Below, piece after piece: positions 1-9,775 of a stretch of DNA of 56,265 nucleotides. The DNA is taken from contig NZ_JAMDGZ010000063.1 in the NCBI RefSeq assembly GCF_028656935.1, forward strand, positions 1 to 56,265, given 5' to 3'. Source of the stretch: Pseudomonas rubra. GTDB lineage: Bacteria; Pseudomonadota; Gammaproteobacteria; Pseudomonadales; Pseudomonadaceae. Every line of letters begins with the position of its first letter. The first letter of the stretch is position 1. The notes below the pieces were generated by a model. That model was not told the DNA's origin. It was given only the letters and a program-made list of their open reading frames with translations, and ran no database searches. The position numbers were made by a program, and so were the translations under genes.

Positions 1-1961
1 GATCGGAGAATCCCTAAAGCCTTGTTATAAGCCGATTGCCTAGCGTCGGGATTTGCATGGAGTGCTGGCAGAATGAACGGGCCGCTAGTAGCGGGCCCTT
101 CCAGCACGTCCTCACACTGACTGTCTTTGCCGGGCAGCACGTTCCACCATTCGCCCCCGGCGCGGGCTAACAGAAGTAAACGTACTGGCTGAATCTGCGA
201 CTTGTCCTTGAGCCCCTTGATCAGGGCAAGCAGAAGCGGCTGGCGGGTCTCGGCGTAGTCGATCACGATCAAACTGGGGGTTGGACTTGCAACCAGGCTC
301 CGAGCCAGTTCCTGCACTTTGTCGGTGTCACACTCACCCGCCAGAAATCCTGCATTCCATCCCTGTAGTTGCATCCGTCGGCACATTTCCAGTGCCATGC
401 GCGTCTTGCCGACACCCCCTGGGCCACAGAGCAAACGCACTTGCAAGGTAAAGTCAGATCGCTGTACCCACTCCAACTGCGTTAGCAGAAAGGGTTCACG
501 GTTGGCATCGAAAGGCACGATTGCCTCTTCGGCACGCAAGAGCTGACTGTCGCTCAAGCCCTGTCTCGGCCGCCAGGTTGCCTTGGGTAATACAAAACCA
601 GGCAGGACCTGACTCGCGACCGTCTCGATTGGCGCAGTCGTGTCGGTAGCAAGCGGTGCATTCGGACGCTGTTCATGCACCTGCACCGGAGCGCTCTCCA
701 ACACCCAACCCAATGCTTGCCCGCAGGACTGCGCGCACTGCGCCCACGAATAAAGGCCGCACAGTTTCTCCCGCAGGCGAAAGGCATCGTGGCGTTTGGA
801 CGGGTCATGGGCAATCAGCGTCAACGCCTTGACCAGCCGTTCTACATCAGTTGCTGAATGATAAGGCGCCTGCTCGTTGCCTTCGACATCCATTGTCGTG
901 ACCCAGGACTTGTAAGCCCCGTGTTCAAGCTCTTCGAGCAACTTGTACGCACCACTTTTCACACTCAGCACCAGCGGCACGCCTGCGGCGATCGCCTCCC
1001 AGGCTACCAGGCCAAACCCTTCATGCCAGGACGGCATCATTGCAACGGATGAACCTCGCAAGTCGTCGAACAGTACCTGCCGTTGCGCAGTAAAAGGCAG
1101 AGGCTGGATGTTGACCACACGCCCCGCTTGCTCCTGTGCGTAATGTCGCAGCTCCGCTTCCGCATCGTCACCGGCGCCTTGCGTGATATTTTCGAAATCT
1201 ACGCCACGCAACAACAACTTTGGTTCGTTCTTGCCCTGAAACCTGTTGGGCATTTCCGGTTGTGCGTCTGCTTGACGAATCGCCTGGGAGAACGCTGCAA
1301 CCCCCAGATGCGCCTGTTTGATTTTCCTTGCGTCAGCACTCAGACGCCCACTCAAGAATCCTTTCAATGTCTTGGGTTCACGCTTGGCAGTTATTTCCGC
1401 CAATCCCGGAACCAACATTGGGATCGACTCATGGTCGAGCATGTCGTACAACGCATCGCGTAGCAGCGGGCCGACAGCCATCACCACGTCCGCAGCCTGA
1501 AACAATTGCCGTTGTTCATCCTCTTTCGCCCTGGCCCGCTGGGCGTTCTCGACAAAGGGCTCATAGCGTTCATAGCTCATATGGTGGATCAATGCCGACC
1601 GTCCACCTCGCGCCTTCGACGCTAGGGCAATGGCACCGGTAATGCGGTCATGCCCCAACCAGACGCACCGCGCATCTATCTCAATCCCTGCCGCTGCCAA
1701 CGCTTGCCAAGCCATATGCTCGTGGCCGGATGCAAACTGCTTTTGCTCCTCCAGCCCCAGCGAAATCAGCATTACCTGCTGGGCTGCGGCATCATCGCGC
1801 TCCTGTTCACTGGCCCAAAGCACCACACAGACAGTCCGGGCCTGGCGATAGTACAGCGCAGAAAACGCCCCCAGCAGGTCACTATTGAAACTGTTGATCC
1901 CACCAAATTGAGGTCCCCAGCGAGTGGCAAAACTGATCAAGGTATCGAGCGCAGGCATCAT
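1..1961 (-). CDS. GT4-like glycosyltransferase fused to a STAND-type P-loop NTPase (3' part outside the window)
   Basis: The frame is open from ATG 1961 to the window edge, about 653 codons without a stop, so the C-terminus is missing. Residues 1-420 look like a GT-B glycosyltransferase: a glycine-rich N-terminal loop (WGPQFGGINSF) and the GT4 donor-site EX7E motif in HEGFGLVAWEAIAAGVP, with E314 and E322. After a linker (about 430-480) comes an NTPase with Walker A GPGGVGKT at 513-520 and Walker B LIVIDYAE at about 564-571. A glycosyltransferase in front of a STAND-like NTPase resembles the effector-plus-sensor layout of bacterial conflict proteins; that role is inference. ATG at 1958 is an alternative start, and an in-frame stop lies upstream. 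The alpha/beta hydrolase gene ends 75 bp upstream on the same strand. Sensor repeats such as TPR or WD40 would be expected beyond the edge. Confidence 0.85.
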   Translation of the reverse strand, partial: MMPALDTLISFATRWGPQFGGINSFNSDLLGAFSALYYRQARTVCVVLWASEQERDDAAAQQVMLISLGLEEQKQFASGHEHMAWQALAAAGIEIDARCVWLGHDRITGAIALASKARGGRSALIHHMSYERYEPFVENAQRARAKEDEQRQLFQAADVVMAVGPLLRDALYDMLDHESIPMLVPGLAEITAKREPKTLKGFLSGRLSADARKIKQAHLGVAAFSQAIRQADAQPEMPNRFQGKNEPKLLLRGVDFENITQGAGDDAEAELRHYAQEQAGRVVNIQPLPFTAQRQVLFDDLRGSSVAMMPSWHEGFGLVAWEAIAAGVPLVLSVKSGAYKLLEELEHGAYKSWVTTMDVEGNEQAPYHSATDVERLVKALTLIAHDPSKRHDAFRLREKLCGLYSWAQCAQSCGQALGWVLESAPVQVHEQRPNAPLATDTTAPIETVASQVLPGFVLPKATWRPRQGLSDSQLLRAEEAIVPFDANREPFLLTQLEWVQRSDFTLQVRLLCGPGGVGKTRMALEMCRRMQLQGWNAGFLAGECDTDKVQELARSLVASPTPSLIVIDYAETRQPLLLALIKGLKDKSQIQPVRLLLLARAGGEWWNVLPGKDSQCEDVLEGPATSGPFILPALHANPDARQSAYNKALGILR

Positions 1962-2036
1962 GCGTAAGTTCTTTCGGTCCGGGATAGGCTGACAAACAAT
2001 GGTGGCATTGTACCTTCATCCTGATCCCGATTCTGA

Positions 2037-2909
2037 TCAACCTAACAGGAACTTTTCCACCCACTCACTGCACTTCGCCGCATCTTCCTGCATAAAGCAG
2101 TGCCCGCCCGGCACCTGGTTGGCCGTGACCTGAGGGTTGTTGCGAGCCCAGCGCTGAACCGACTGCGGCACGAAGGGATAAGTGCTTTCGCCATAGAGCA
2201 CCAGGGTCGGGGTGTGTACCTGGGCCAGTGATGCCCACATGCGCCGCGGGAAGGAGCTGAAGATTTCCACTTCGCGGCTGGGCCGGCACTTGAGCACCAC
2301 GCCCTCACCGCAGTCACCAATGGCGTGTTCGATGTAGGACTGCAACGCCGACTCGCTCCAGCCCTTGAAGATCCCCCGACCTTCCAGTGACGCCCGCGCG
2401 GCGCTGCGATCGGGCCAGTGGCTGCGGCGGGTGGCGGCCTTGCGGGCCAGGGCGTGGCGACGGTGCAGGCCGACCAGTGCCGCAGCGCCCATGATGCCCA
2501 TCATCGAACGGGTGAAGAGCACCGGGTCGAGCAGTACCGCGCGCTGGAACAGCGGTGGTTGCTGCGCCAGCATCAGGCCGGTGAGCACCCCGCCGAAGCT
2601 GTGGCCGACAGCAAAGCGCGGCACCTCGTCGTACTCGCCGCGCCCCGCTTCGAAAGCCTCGATGGCCAGCGTCGCGGTGCGGTTCCAACCGGCGAACGGC
2701 CCGCCATGATCACTGTCGCCGTGGCCCTGGACATCACACAGCCACAGGTCGAAATGCTCGGCCAGGCGCGCCAGCAACGGCTGGTAGGCCAGGCAGCAAA
2801 AGCCGTTGCCATGCAGGAAATGCAGCAACGGCTTGCCACTGGCAGCAGAGCGCCAGCCGCGCAGGGTGAAACCGGCACTTGTGTCGTGGGACCAGGGAAT
2901 CAACTGCAT
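2037..2909 (-). CDS. alpha/beta hydrolase
   Basis: Single-domain alpha/beta-hydrolase fold protein of about 290 residues with no signal peptide. The oxyanion region is LHFLHGNGFCC near residue 30. The nucleophile elbow is GHSFGG, with Ser as nucleophile and a preceding VQGHGDSDHG turn typical of the family. The C-terminal GGHCFMQED supplies the catalytic His, and VLYGESTYPF probably lies near the acid residue. The substrate cannot be told from sequence. I prefer ATG 2909 (MQLIPWSHD); a GTG four codons upstream is possible. It sits between the NEL effector gene and the glycosyltransferase-NTPase gene on the same strand. Confidence 0.85.
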   Translation of the reverse strand: MQLIPWSHDTSAGFTLRGWRSAASGKPLLHFLHGNGFCCLAYQPLLARLAEHFDLWLCDVQGHGDSDHGGPFAGWNRTATLAIEAFEAGRGEYDEVPRFAVGHSFGGVLTGLMLAQQPPLFQRAVLLDPVLFTRSMMGIMGAAALVGLHRRHALARKAATRRSHWPDRSAARASLEGRGIFKGWSESALQSYIEHAIGDCGEGVVLKCRPSREVEIFSSFPRRMWASLAQVHTPTLVLYGESTYPFVPQSVQRWARNNPQVTANQVPGGHCFMQEDAAKCSEWVEKFLLG

Positions 2910-2943
2910 GGGCCTGCACACTCATCAATGGAAAGCGGCGATT

Positions 2944-5900
2944 CTACCGCTGCAAGGCCTGTAGCGTCTGTTGCAATACCCAGGCCTTTTGTGCCTGTTC
3001 CTGGGCTGTGCCGATGTCGTTCATGCCATGCATATAGCTCAAATCGCTCATGTCACTCTCGCGGCTCATCAGTTGCTCCATGCGCAGGTAGAACGGCTGG
3101 TTGAGCGCTTCGAGCTGGTCGGCAAAGGTTTCCTTGAGATGGGCCACCCAGAAGTCGCGGCTGGCGATCGACTCCGCCAACTGCGGGGTTGCCTCTCTGG
3201 CCAGCACCTCGGCGCGCATGCGCTTGAGGTCGGCGGCGCTGACGTCTGCGCTAAAACGGTACTGCATCGAGCGCGGTTGGCCAGGCAGGTCAAGATCGGC
3301 GGCAAGGCCGCTGCGGTAAGCCAAGGCCACTTCAATCTCATCCACGGCTTCATCCTCGGCTTCGCGCGCGACAATCTGCACGCGGGTCAGACGATCGACC
3401 TCATCGAGGCGAAACAGCGCCCGGGCCACCTTCAACAGAGCGGCCTCGCGCCCCTGTGGCATGATGCCCACCACCGCCGTGGCGACGAAGGTACGGATCT
3501 CCAGGGCACTGAAGTTGAATGCCACACTGTCTGCGCAACTGCGCGGCTGGGCTGCGAGGGCAAACAGTTCCTGGCGCAGTTCGCTGTTCTGTTCACAGGC
3601 CTCCAGCACGGCCCACACCCGACGCCGCAGTTCCGTGGCATGGCGCTGGTAGTCGGCCGTCTGGCGCAAGTCGCCGAGCATGCGAAACAGCGCATGGGCA
3701 CCAGGTTCAGCCTGTACCGCGTCCCAACGTTGCGACAGCGCGGGCAGTTGCTCAGCTGGGGTACCGATCAGCCAATTTTCGCGCAACTGGTCGAAGCGCG
3801 CATGGCTGTAGCCGGCCAGAGCCGGCAACCGATTGGCCCGTTCAAAGTCCAGCAAGCGCTGGCGGCTGACTGCATCCAACGGGTTGTCGTGAAAATTGAT
3901 CCGCTCCAGCACCCGCCGTGGCGCGTTGAACAGGCCTTCATGCAGGACCACGATCGGGTTGTCGCGCAGGTCGGCGCTTTCCAGCAGCGGCCTGCTCAGC
4001 AAACCACCCGGCACAGCAACCATCTGGGTATTGCGCACCCTGAGTATGCGCAGGCGCGGTACCCCGGCGACATCCAGGTTACGGCGAATCGGGTTGTGCT
4101 CCAGGTCCAGCACCTCCAGCCGCGGCAAGGCCGCCAGCAAGGTATTGTCAGCCGGCCGCCAGGCGACGTTATTGTGCCGCAGGTTCAGCCAGGTCAGTTG
4201 CTGGAGGTGAGTCAATTCGGCCGGGACGTGGGTCAGGGAATTGTTGACCACATCCAGCCAGCGCAGGTTGGGAAAGCTGCGCAAAAAGCCATCGGCAATG
4301 CTGTGCAGGCCCAAACGGTTGAGTATCAGCTCTTGCACGTGGTTGAACTGGACGCTATCGGGCAGGGTCGGCAACTGACCGATATCCTCGTCGACGAGGC
4401 GTAATCGATAGTCAAAGCCACGGTTGCGCAAGCGCAGCGACTGACGTCGCCAGCACTGGCGCAGCAAGGTGGCAACGCGTGCACGATTGGCGCTGCGTAG
4501 CGGCTGGCTGGCACCGGGAGCGGTGCGCCAGGCATACAGGACTTCATTGAGCTCGCCCAGAGCCTGTTGCAATTCGCCCACCACCGTCCAGAAGTCTCGC
4601 CCCCCGGTGCGGACTTCAGCGAGAAACTCATTGACCTCGGTCTCACTGAAACTTGGATACAGCTCCCGAACGGCACGGTATGCGGCGCGGTTGCCAGCAC
4701 TAAATCCCGGGCTCAGCGGGTACCCCAGGCGAACATCAGCAAGGCGCTGCGGTGCGTTGAACACTCGCGCGGGCCGGGGCACGCCGAGCAGCTCCAGGGC
4801 CTGGGCACGCCGCGCAACAGCCAGCGCTGCCAGCCGTGCACGCAAATCGGCTGCCGGGTCGCTGGCGTCCAGGGCCATGGCCTGCTGTTGGTCCGCTGAC
4901 AGCGCCGCCGCCAGTTCGAGAAAATAGTCCTTACCCTGGCGATAGCTGCCAGAACCTGTAAACCCCAGCCCAACGGGCCATCCGGGCAAATGCGGCAGCA
5001 ACGCCTGGGCCAACTGGCGAGTATCAGCCGCCGCCGGGTTGTCCAGGAAAAAACCTTGCACAGCACGATTGACCCGCAGCGCTTCAAGCATACATCGGGC
5101 TTGCTCGGCCATGGCTAACGGCACGCGGCCCTGGTTGTTCAGGCGCTCAAGCTGGGCAGGCTCGCCATAGGCGATGAGTTCTTGCACAACGCTGGCCGGC
5201 AATCCGGGAAATTGCCTGCTGAGGACACGGGCGCCCTCCTCCAGCGGCGCCTGTTGGCCGTTGTAGAGAAACTCAAAAGACGCCTGACGCGTGCCCTGCA
5301 ACTGCGCGCAGGGGGTTCCCGCCTCCCCGCTCAGGCACTGGGCGATGGCAGCATTGAGCTGCTCGTCGAGCGCCAGGCGCAAGCGGGCGTCGTGCATCAG
5401 TGCGGGCACTGCCAGGTCGTGAACATGCCAGCGCCGCAACTGGGCGTAGGTGGTGCCCGTCACCTCCATGACCTGCTGCAGTTGGCGGTCGCTTGCCAAC
5501 TGCCATTCACCGGCAAAACGCCTGAGCAGGCCAAGACCGTCCGGCCAGTCAGCCGGATTCTCCAGCGGCGGTGCATTACCAAGTCGCTGTTGGCCATCGG
5601 CCAGGCGCACCGGGAGCATTTCATCGACGAATGCCGAGCGCTGCCACACCTTGCCCAGCGCCCAGCCGCCACCTGCCAACACGGCATTGGCAGCCAGGTT
5701 CTGGGCAACGTTGCACAGGTGGTTGAGCGCGCCTTCACGGTCCCCTTGCTGCCAAGCTTCATGGCCATGAAACACTTCACCCAACAGTTGTGCGGCGGCC
5801 ACACCGAGCATGGCCTCGCCGACCCCCGGGACAAATAAACCGAGTAGATTCGCCAGGTCCAGTCCCGCCTCTTCCAGCGCCTGCAGACGCTGCTGGCGAA

Positions 5901-6955
5901 GGTTATGGTCCTCGACGTCGGTGGACACCGCCATTTGCAAGGCGTCATCGAAGATGGTTTCACGGCGTGAGCGGACCTGGGCTGTCAACCAGTCGCTGGC
6001 ATAGCCGAAGTGCCGGCCATCAAGCTCAATGGGCACGCCATCGGTGCCTGCCTTCTGTTGCCTGACATAACTTGCGGCGAACTGCACGCGATCGCGCTGA
6101 CGCACGAAACGCTGGAAAAATGCCGCATAACCCGGAGTGTCGAAGCGCTTGGACAGTGCGGTGTAAGCGTCTGCCCAGGATTTATGCTGAGTCAGCGCCT
6201 GGAGCGGATCGTCCGGTACATACAGCAGCACCGACTGCACCGGCGTGGCCCAGGACTGCGCCGAAAACCACTCGCGGCACTCGAAGCCACTGACCCCCAC
6301 CAGGCGCTTGCCGAGGAGGTTGAGCTGATAGGCTTTCATGCCCCAGGTACCCGGGGGTTGGTGATCGCCCAGCAGCTGCAGCAGGCTGGCGTGGTTGTCG
6401 GCGTCCACTGCCCCCTCGATCACTGCCCGTTGGGCGGCCACGCGCAACTGCGACTCCATCGCCTGTTTCAGTATCAAGGTCACATGCTGCTCGGCATTCG
6501 TTTCTGTCGGCTCCAGCACGGCTTTCAGGGGAAATGCTCAGCATGGCGCCATTGGCATCAACGAGCATACTGCCCTGGCCAAAAAATTCATCGGCACTGA
6601 AATTTTGCAAAGCTGCCACCAGCAGGCTGAAGTCGCGGCTGTGCGAGATGAACCTCAGCGAAGTAACGCCAGTTGGGATGCTGCTGCGTACCAGTGTCAC
6701 ACGGCGCAATCGGCACAGTCGGGCATCGAGGGTCGGGGTGAAGGCCGCTGCCATGGCGCTTTGCAGCCTGGGCAGGGCGAAGGCCTCAAGCGGCTCAATG
6801 CGGTCGAGCACCTGCTGCAGCTGGCGCTGCGCCCGGTCATGCTCGATGAGCAGGCTTTGCAGCCCTTGAATCAGTTCCGGGTTCGGGCCCTGCAGCCAGG
6901 CAGGCAGGCGCTGGCGGATGAAGTGGTCAATTGAAATATCTGGCGCATTGTCCAT
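2944..6955 (-). pseudogene. LRR protein with NEL-type E3 ubiquitin ligase domain, interrupted by a -1 frameshift
   Basis: About 1,337 residues if restored. The first 143 residues (from ATG 6955) are in one frame. The rest, 1,191 codons read from GTG 6519, is in another. Reading continues as one protein if one C is added to the CCCC run (GGGG on the + strand, 6528-6531). Order: a long helical N-terminal region like the DUF6543 part of Pseudomonas effectors; leucine-rich repeats (about 4390-3870), for example LPNLRWLDVVNNSLTHVP; then a C-terminal NEL domain with the CxD motif RSCADS, whose Cys codon is at 3535-3537. NEL enzymes such as IpaH and SspH transfer ubiquitin in host cells after secretion. 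The C-terminal part looks intact. Causes could be true inactivation, a phase-variable tract, recoding or a sequencing error. Confidence 0.8.
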
Positions 6956-7044
6956 GCCGGTTTCCTTGATTAGACAAAAGAAACCAGCAAACCCCGGCAG
7001 CGAAGTCCCTAGGTGTTAATTAATTCAATGCTCTGCTCCCCGGT

Positions 7045-7665
7045 CTAAGCAAAGCTTGCTCCTGTAAACAGCAAGGGATACAGCGATATCACCAGCAATG
7101 CCGCCATCAGCAGGTTGAACAACATCAGCCAGCGCGGGTTCTGCAGTACCGTGCGCAAGGCGCTGCCGAACATTACCCAGACGCAAACGCTGGGCAGATT
7201 GACCAGGGCAAACACGGCAGCAATGACGATTACGTTAATGACGTAACCCTGGGCCGGGGTGTAAGTGGTGATCGCGCCCACGGCCATGACCCAGGCCTTC
7301 GGATTGACCCACTGGAAGGCCGCCGCCCCCCAGAACCCCAGCGGGTTGCGACTGTCGGCGTTACTCACCGACAGTGGCCCGGAGGTGGCAATCTTATACG
7401 CCAGGTACAGCAAGTAAGCGGCGCCAACATAGCGCAGCACGGTATAGATCGGCGGGTAGGCCTGGAACACCTCGCCCAGGCCAAAGCCTACCGCCAGGAC
7501 CATGACCATGAAGCCAACGCTGATGCCCAGCGCATGAGGAATCGAACGACGCACGCCAAAATTCACCCCGGAGGCCAGCAACATGGTGTTGTTGGGCCCC
7601 GGGGTGATCGAGGAGACGAAGGCGAACAGCACGAAGGCGCTGAGCAGGTCCAGTGAGCCGAGCAT
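7045..7665 (-). CDS. LysE/RhtB family amino-acid exporter
   Basis: About 206 residues, the usual LysE length, with five to six hydrophobic segments. The N-terminal signature FVSSITPGPNNTMLLASG is the hallmark of LysE/RhtB exporters, and FWGAAAFQWVNPKAWVMA is the conserved middle segment. It should export amino acids or related small molecules across the inner membrane; the substrate is unknown. The ATG at 7665 has an AGGA seven bases upstream; the ATG at 7674 would leave no space for a ribosome site. It lies 87 bp downstream of the DsbA-like isomerase gene on the same strand. Confidence 0.88.
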   Translation of the reverse strand: MLGSLDLLSAFVLFAFVSSITPGPNNTMLLASGVNFGVRRSIPHALGISVGFMVMVLAVGFGLGEVFQAYPPIYTVLRYVGAAYLLYLAYKIATSGPLSVSNADSRNPLGFWGAAAFQWVNPKAWVMAVGAITTYTPAQGYVINVIVIAAVFALVNLPSVCVWVMFGSALRTVLQNPRWLMLFNLLMAALLVISLYPLLFTGASFA

Positions 7666-7752
7666 GGCAGGCATCCTGTTTTTTATTGGGCTGCACTGAC
7701 ACTAACGGAGTCCCGAGTCGCCTCGACCATACAGTTGTTGAAAATAATGCCG

Positions 7753-8361
7753 CTACACTTGACTGTCCTGCTCCGCCAACGCCTCGATGACGAACGCCAG
7801 GCGGTCCTGGCCGAAGAACATCTGCTCGCCGACAAAGCAGGTGGGTGCGCCAAACACACCGCGGTGCACCGCCTCTTCGGTGGCCTCCTTGAGTTCCGCC
7901 TTGACCACTGGCTCGGCCGTCCATGCCTGGTACTGCGCAGGATCAAAACCGGCCTCTTGCAGCACAGCGGCCAGCACCTGCAGGTCGCCAAGATTACGCT
8001 GATGCACCCACAGGGCCTGGAACATCGCGCTCAGGTAAGTCTCGAATCGCTCCGGCTGATAGCGCTGCACGGCAACGGTGCCGCGCATCAGGCCCAGGGT
8101 GTTGATCGGAAAGCCCGGAGGGAAGGCCAGGGTCACGCCATAGCGCTTGGCATAGCGCTGAAAATCGACGAACACATGCCGGGCCTTGGCCGGCACCATC
8201 ACTGGCGAAGCATTGCCGGTGGCCTGGAACACCCCGCCCAGCAACATTGGCCGGTACAGCAATTGCGCATCGTGCTGGGCGCACAGTTTAGGTAGTTGGG
8301 TCCAGGCCAGATAGCTGGCCGGACTGCCCAGGTCAAAGAAAAATTCGACGGTCTTGCTCAT
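7753..8361 (-). CDS. 2-hydroxychromene-2-carboxylate isomerase / DsbA-like kappa GST family protein
   Basis: 202 residues, matching the thioredoxin-fold HCCA isomerase family. FFFDLGSPASYLAW at the N-terminus carries the glutathione-activating Ser (S13) of kappa-class GST relatives. FPINTLGLMRGTVA and GVFGAPTCFVGEQMFFGQDR are the family's cis-proline and C-terminal motifs. The name enzyme isomerises 2-hydroxychromene-2-carboxylate in naphthalene degradation, but no aromatic-degradation genes are present here, so a general glutathione-dependent role is more likely. An AGGA lies upstream of the ATG. The gene is between the SDR gene and the LysE gene on the same strand. Confidence 0.85.
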   Translation of the reverse strand: MSKTVEFFFDLGSPASYLAWTQLPKLCAQHDAQLLYRPMLLGGVFQATGNASPVMVPAKARHVFVDFQRYAKRYGVTLAFPPGFPINTLGLMRGTVAVQRYQPERFETYLSAMFQALWVHQRNLGDLQVLAAVLQEAGFDPAQYQAWTAEPVVKAELKEATEEAVHRGVFGAPTCFVGEQMFFGQDRLAFVIEALAEQDSQV

Positions 8362-8397
8362 TGGCAGCAGTTCCTATTTTTGTTGTTGTGGGAGGGT

Positions 8398-9129
8398 TTA
8401 CCAGCGCTCCATCCACGGCCGCAGGTCGAGCTCGAAGGTCCAGGCATCGCGCGGCTGGCTGTGCAGGAACCAGTAGCTGTCGGCAATGTGCTGCGGGTCG
8501 AGAATGCCGTCCTGGTCCTTGAGGGCATAGCGCTCGGGAAAACTGTCACGGATGAAGGCGGTATCGATAGCGCCGTCCACCACCACATGGGCGACATGAA
8601 TATTGCGCGGCCCAAGCTCCCGGGCCATGCTCTGGGCCAGGGCGCGAATACCATGCTTGGCCCCGGCAAAGGCGGCGAACCCGGCAGCGCCGCGCAAACC
8701 GGCGGTGGCACCGGTAAACAGGATGGTTCCACGCTTGCGGGTGACCATGCGCCGGGCCACGGCCTGACTGGTCAAGAAGCCGGCGAAACAGGCCATCTCC
8801 CAGATTTTGAAGTACTTGCGCGCGGTCTCTTCGAGAATGCTGCAGGGCACGTTGGCACCGATGTTGAAGACAAAAGCCTCGATCGGGCCAATGGTGCTTT
8901 CGATCGCCTCAACCAGCGCCGCCACCTCCTCTTCCTTGCGCGCATCCGAAGCAAAACCATGCGCCTCGCCACCGGCCGCGCGGATATCGTCCACCAGCGG
9001 TTGCAGCTTGTCAGCACTGCGCCGGGTCACGCAGGCGACATAACCCTCGCGAGCAAAACGCCTGGCAATCGCGCCGCCGGTGGCATCGCCGGCCCCAACC
9101 ACCAGTACCACCTTCTTGCCTTGAGTCAT
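8398..9129 (-). CDS. SDR-family oxidoreductase with the catalytic Tyr replaced by Phe
   Basis: 243 residues with a Rossmann dinucleotide site (VVLVVGAGDATGGAIARRFA, residues 7-26) and an NxGxN-like motif (FNIGANVP). In the YxxxK position the sequence is F154-A-G-A-K158, so the proton-donating Tyr is Phe, and the usual catalytic Ser region reads LFTGATAGLRG. Classical reductase chemistry is therefore doubtful: it may be a divergent subfamily, a binding protein or an enzyme with altered chemistry. The start is the ATG with GGAGG seven bases upstream; a longer frame to 9156 lacks that site. It is divergent from the TetR gene at 9221 and is probably its target. Confidence 0.85.
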   Translation of the reverse strand: MTQGKKVVLVVGAGDATGGAIARRFAREGYVACVTRRSADKLQPLVDDIRAAGGEAHGFASDARKEEEVAALVEAIESTIGPIEAFVFNIGANVPCSILEETARKYFKIWEMACFAGFLTSQAVARRMVTRKRGTILFTGATAGLRGAAGFAAFAGAKHGIRALAQSMARELGPRNIHVAHVVVDGAIDTAFIRDSFPERYALKDQDGILDPQHIADSYWFLHSQPRDAWTFELDLRPWMERW

Positions 9130-9144
9130 GTCTTGCCTCCATTG

Positions 9145-9169
9145 GTAAACGATCATTTAGTAAACGAAC
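9145..9169. promoter_or_regulatory. candidate TetR operator between the SDR gene and the TetR gene
   Basis: Two direct copies of GTAAACGAWC (9145-9154 and 9160-9169), 15 bp apart, sit in the divergent intergenic region. The position suggests a site for the regulator at 9221; binding is inferred only. Confidence 0.5.
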
Positions 9170-9220
9170 GCTATGCTATGATTCAGGCTTCGTCAAGCCA
9201 GCCCTGCGGAGCGTGTCGGC

Positions 9221-9775
9221 GTGCGCTATTCCACCACCCACAAACAACAGACCCGGCAGAAACTGCTGGAAAGCAGCGGCGCCCTGGCCAAGCGCGGTGG
9301 CTTCGCGGCCACCGGCGTGGCCGGGCTGATGAAAGCCATCGGCCTGACCGGCGGCGCCTTCTACAACCACTTCCCGTCCAAGGACGACCTGTTCACCGAG
9401 GTGGTACGCCGCGAGCTGTCCAGCAGCCCGATTGCCCAGCAACCCATGAATCGTGCGCGGCTGGAACGCTGCCTTGACCAGTACCTGAGCATGGCGCATC
9501 TGCACAATGTCGAAGGCGGGTGCGCGATCCCCACCCTGGGTGCGGAAATCGCCCGCGCCGAGTTACCCGTGCGCGCTGAAGCCGAGCACTGGCTGTGCAG
9601 CCTGCAGCACGCCTGGACGCAGACCCTGGAAGATCCGGACCTGGCCTGGGCGCTGCTCAGCCAGTGTGTGGGCGCGCTGTTGATTGCCCGCATGCTCGCC
9701 AGCGAGCCGCTTCAGGAACAGGTGCTCAAGGCCTCCCGCGACTTCATCACCGGGGCCTTGCATGAAGCCCCTTGA
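9221..9775 (+). CDS. TetR/AcrR family transcriptional regulator
   Basis: 184 residues. The N-terminal helix-turn-helix spans about residues 8-55: TRQKLLESSGALAKRGGFAA is followed by AIGLTGGAFYNHFPSKDDLF, the classic TetR DNA-reading helix. The C-terminal ligand-binding part (NVEGGCAIPTLGAEIARAE) resembles the regulators commonly found next to SDR genes. It starts with GTG. Divergent from the SDR operon and separated from it by 91 bp holding repeated GTAAACGA sites, so it is probably a local repressor of that operon and of itself. Its end overlaps the next gene by 14 bp, suggesting coupled translation. Confidence 0.9.
   Translation: MRYSTTHKQQTRQKLLESSGALAKRGGFAATGVAGLMKAIGLTGGAFYNHFPSKDDLFTEVVRRELSSSPIAQQPMNRARLERCLDQYLSMAHLHNVEGGCAIPTLGAEIARAELPVRAEAEHWLCSLQHAWTQTLEDPDLAWALLSQCVGALLIARMLASEPLQEQVLKASRDFITGALHEAP

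Noticed and set aside
1882..2064. 60-codon minus-strand frame overlapping the glycosyltransferase start
   Set aside because: It is out of frame with the GT-NTPase gene and short, with no family match; the GT-NTPase frame explains the region.
2971..4404. 477-codon open frame on the + strand
   Set aside because: It is antisense to the LRR/NEL gene, whose repeats and CxD motif are clear.
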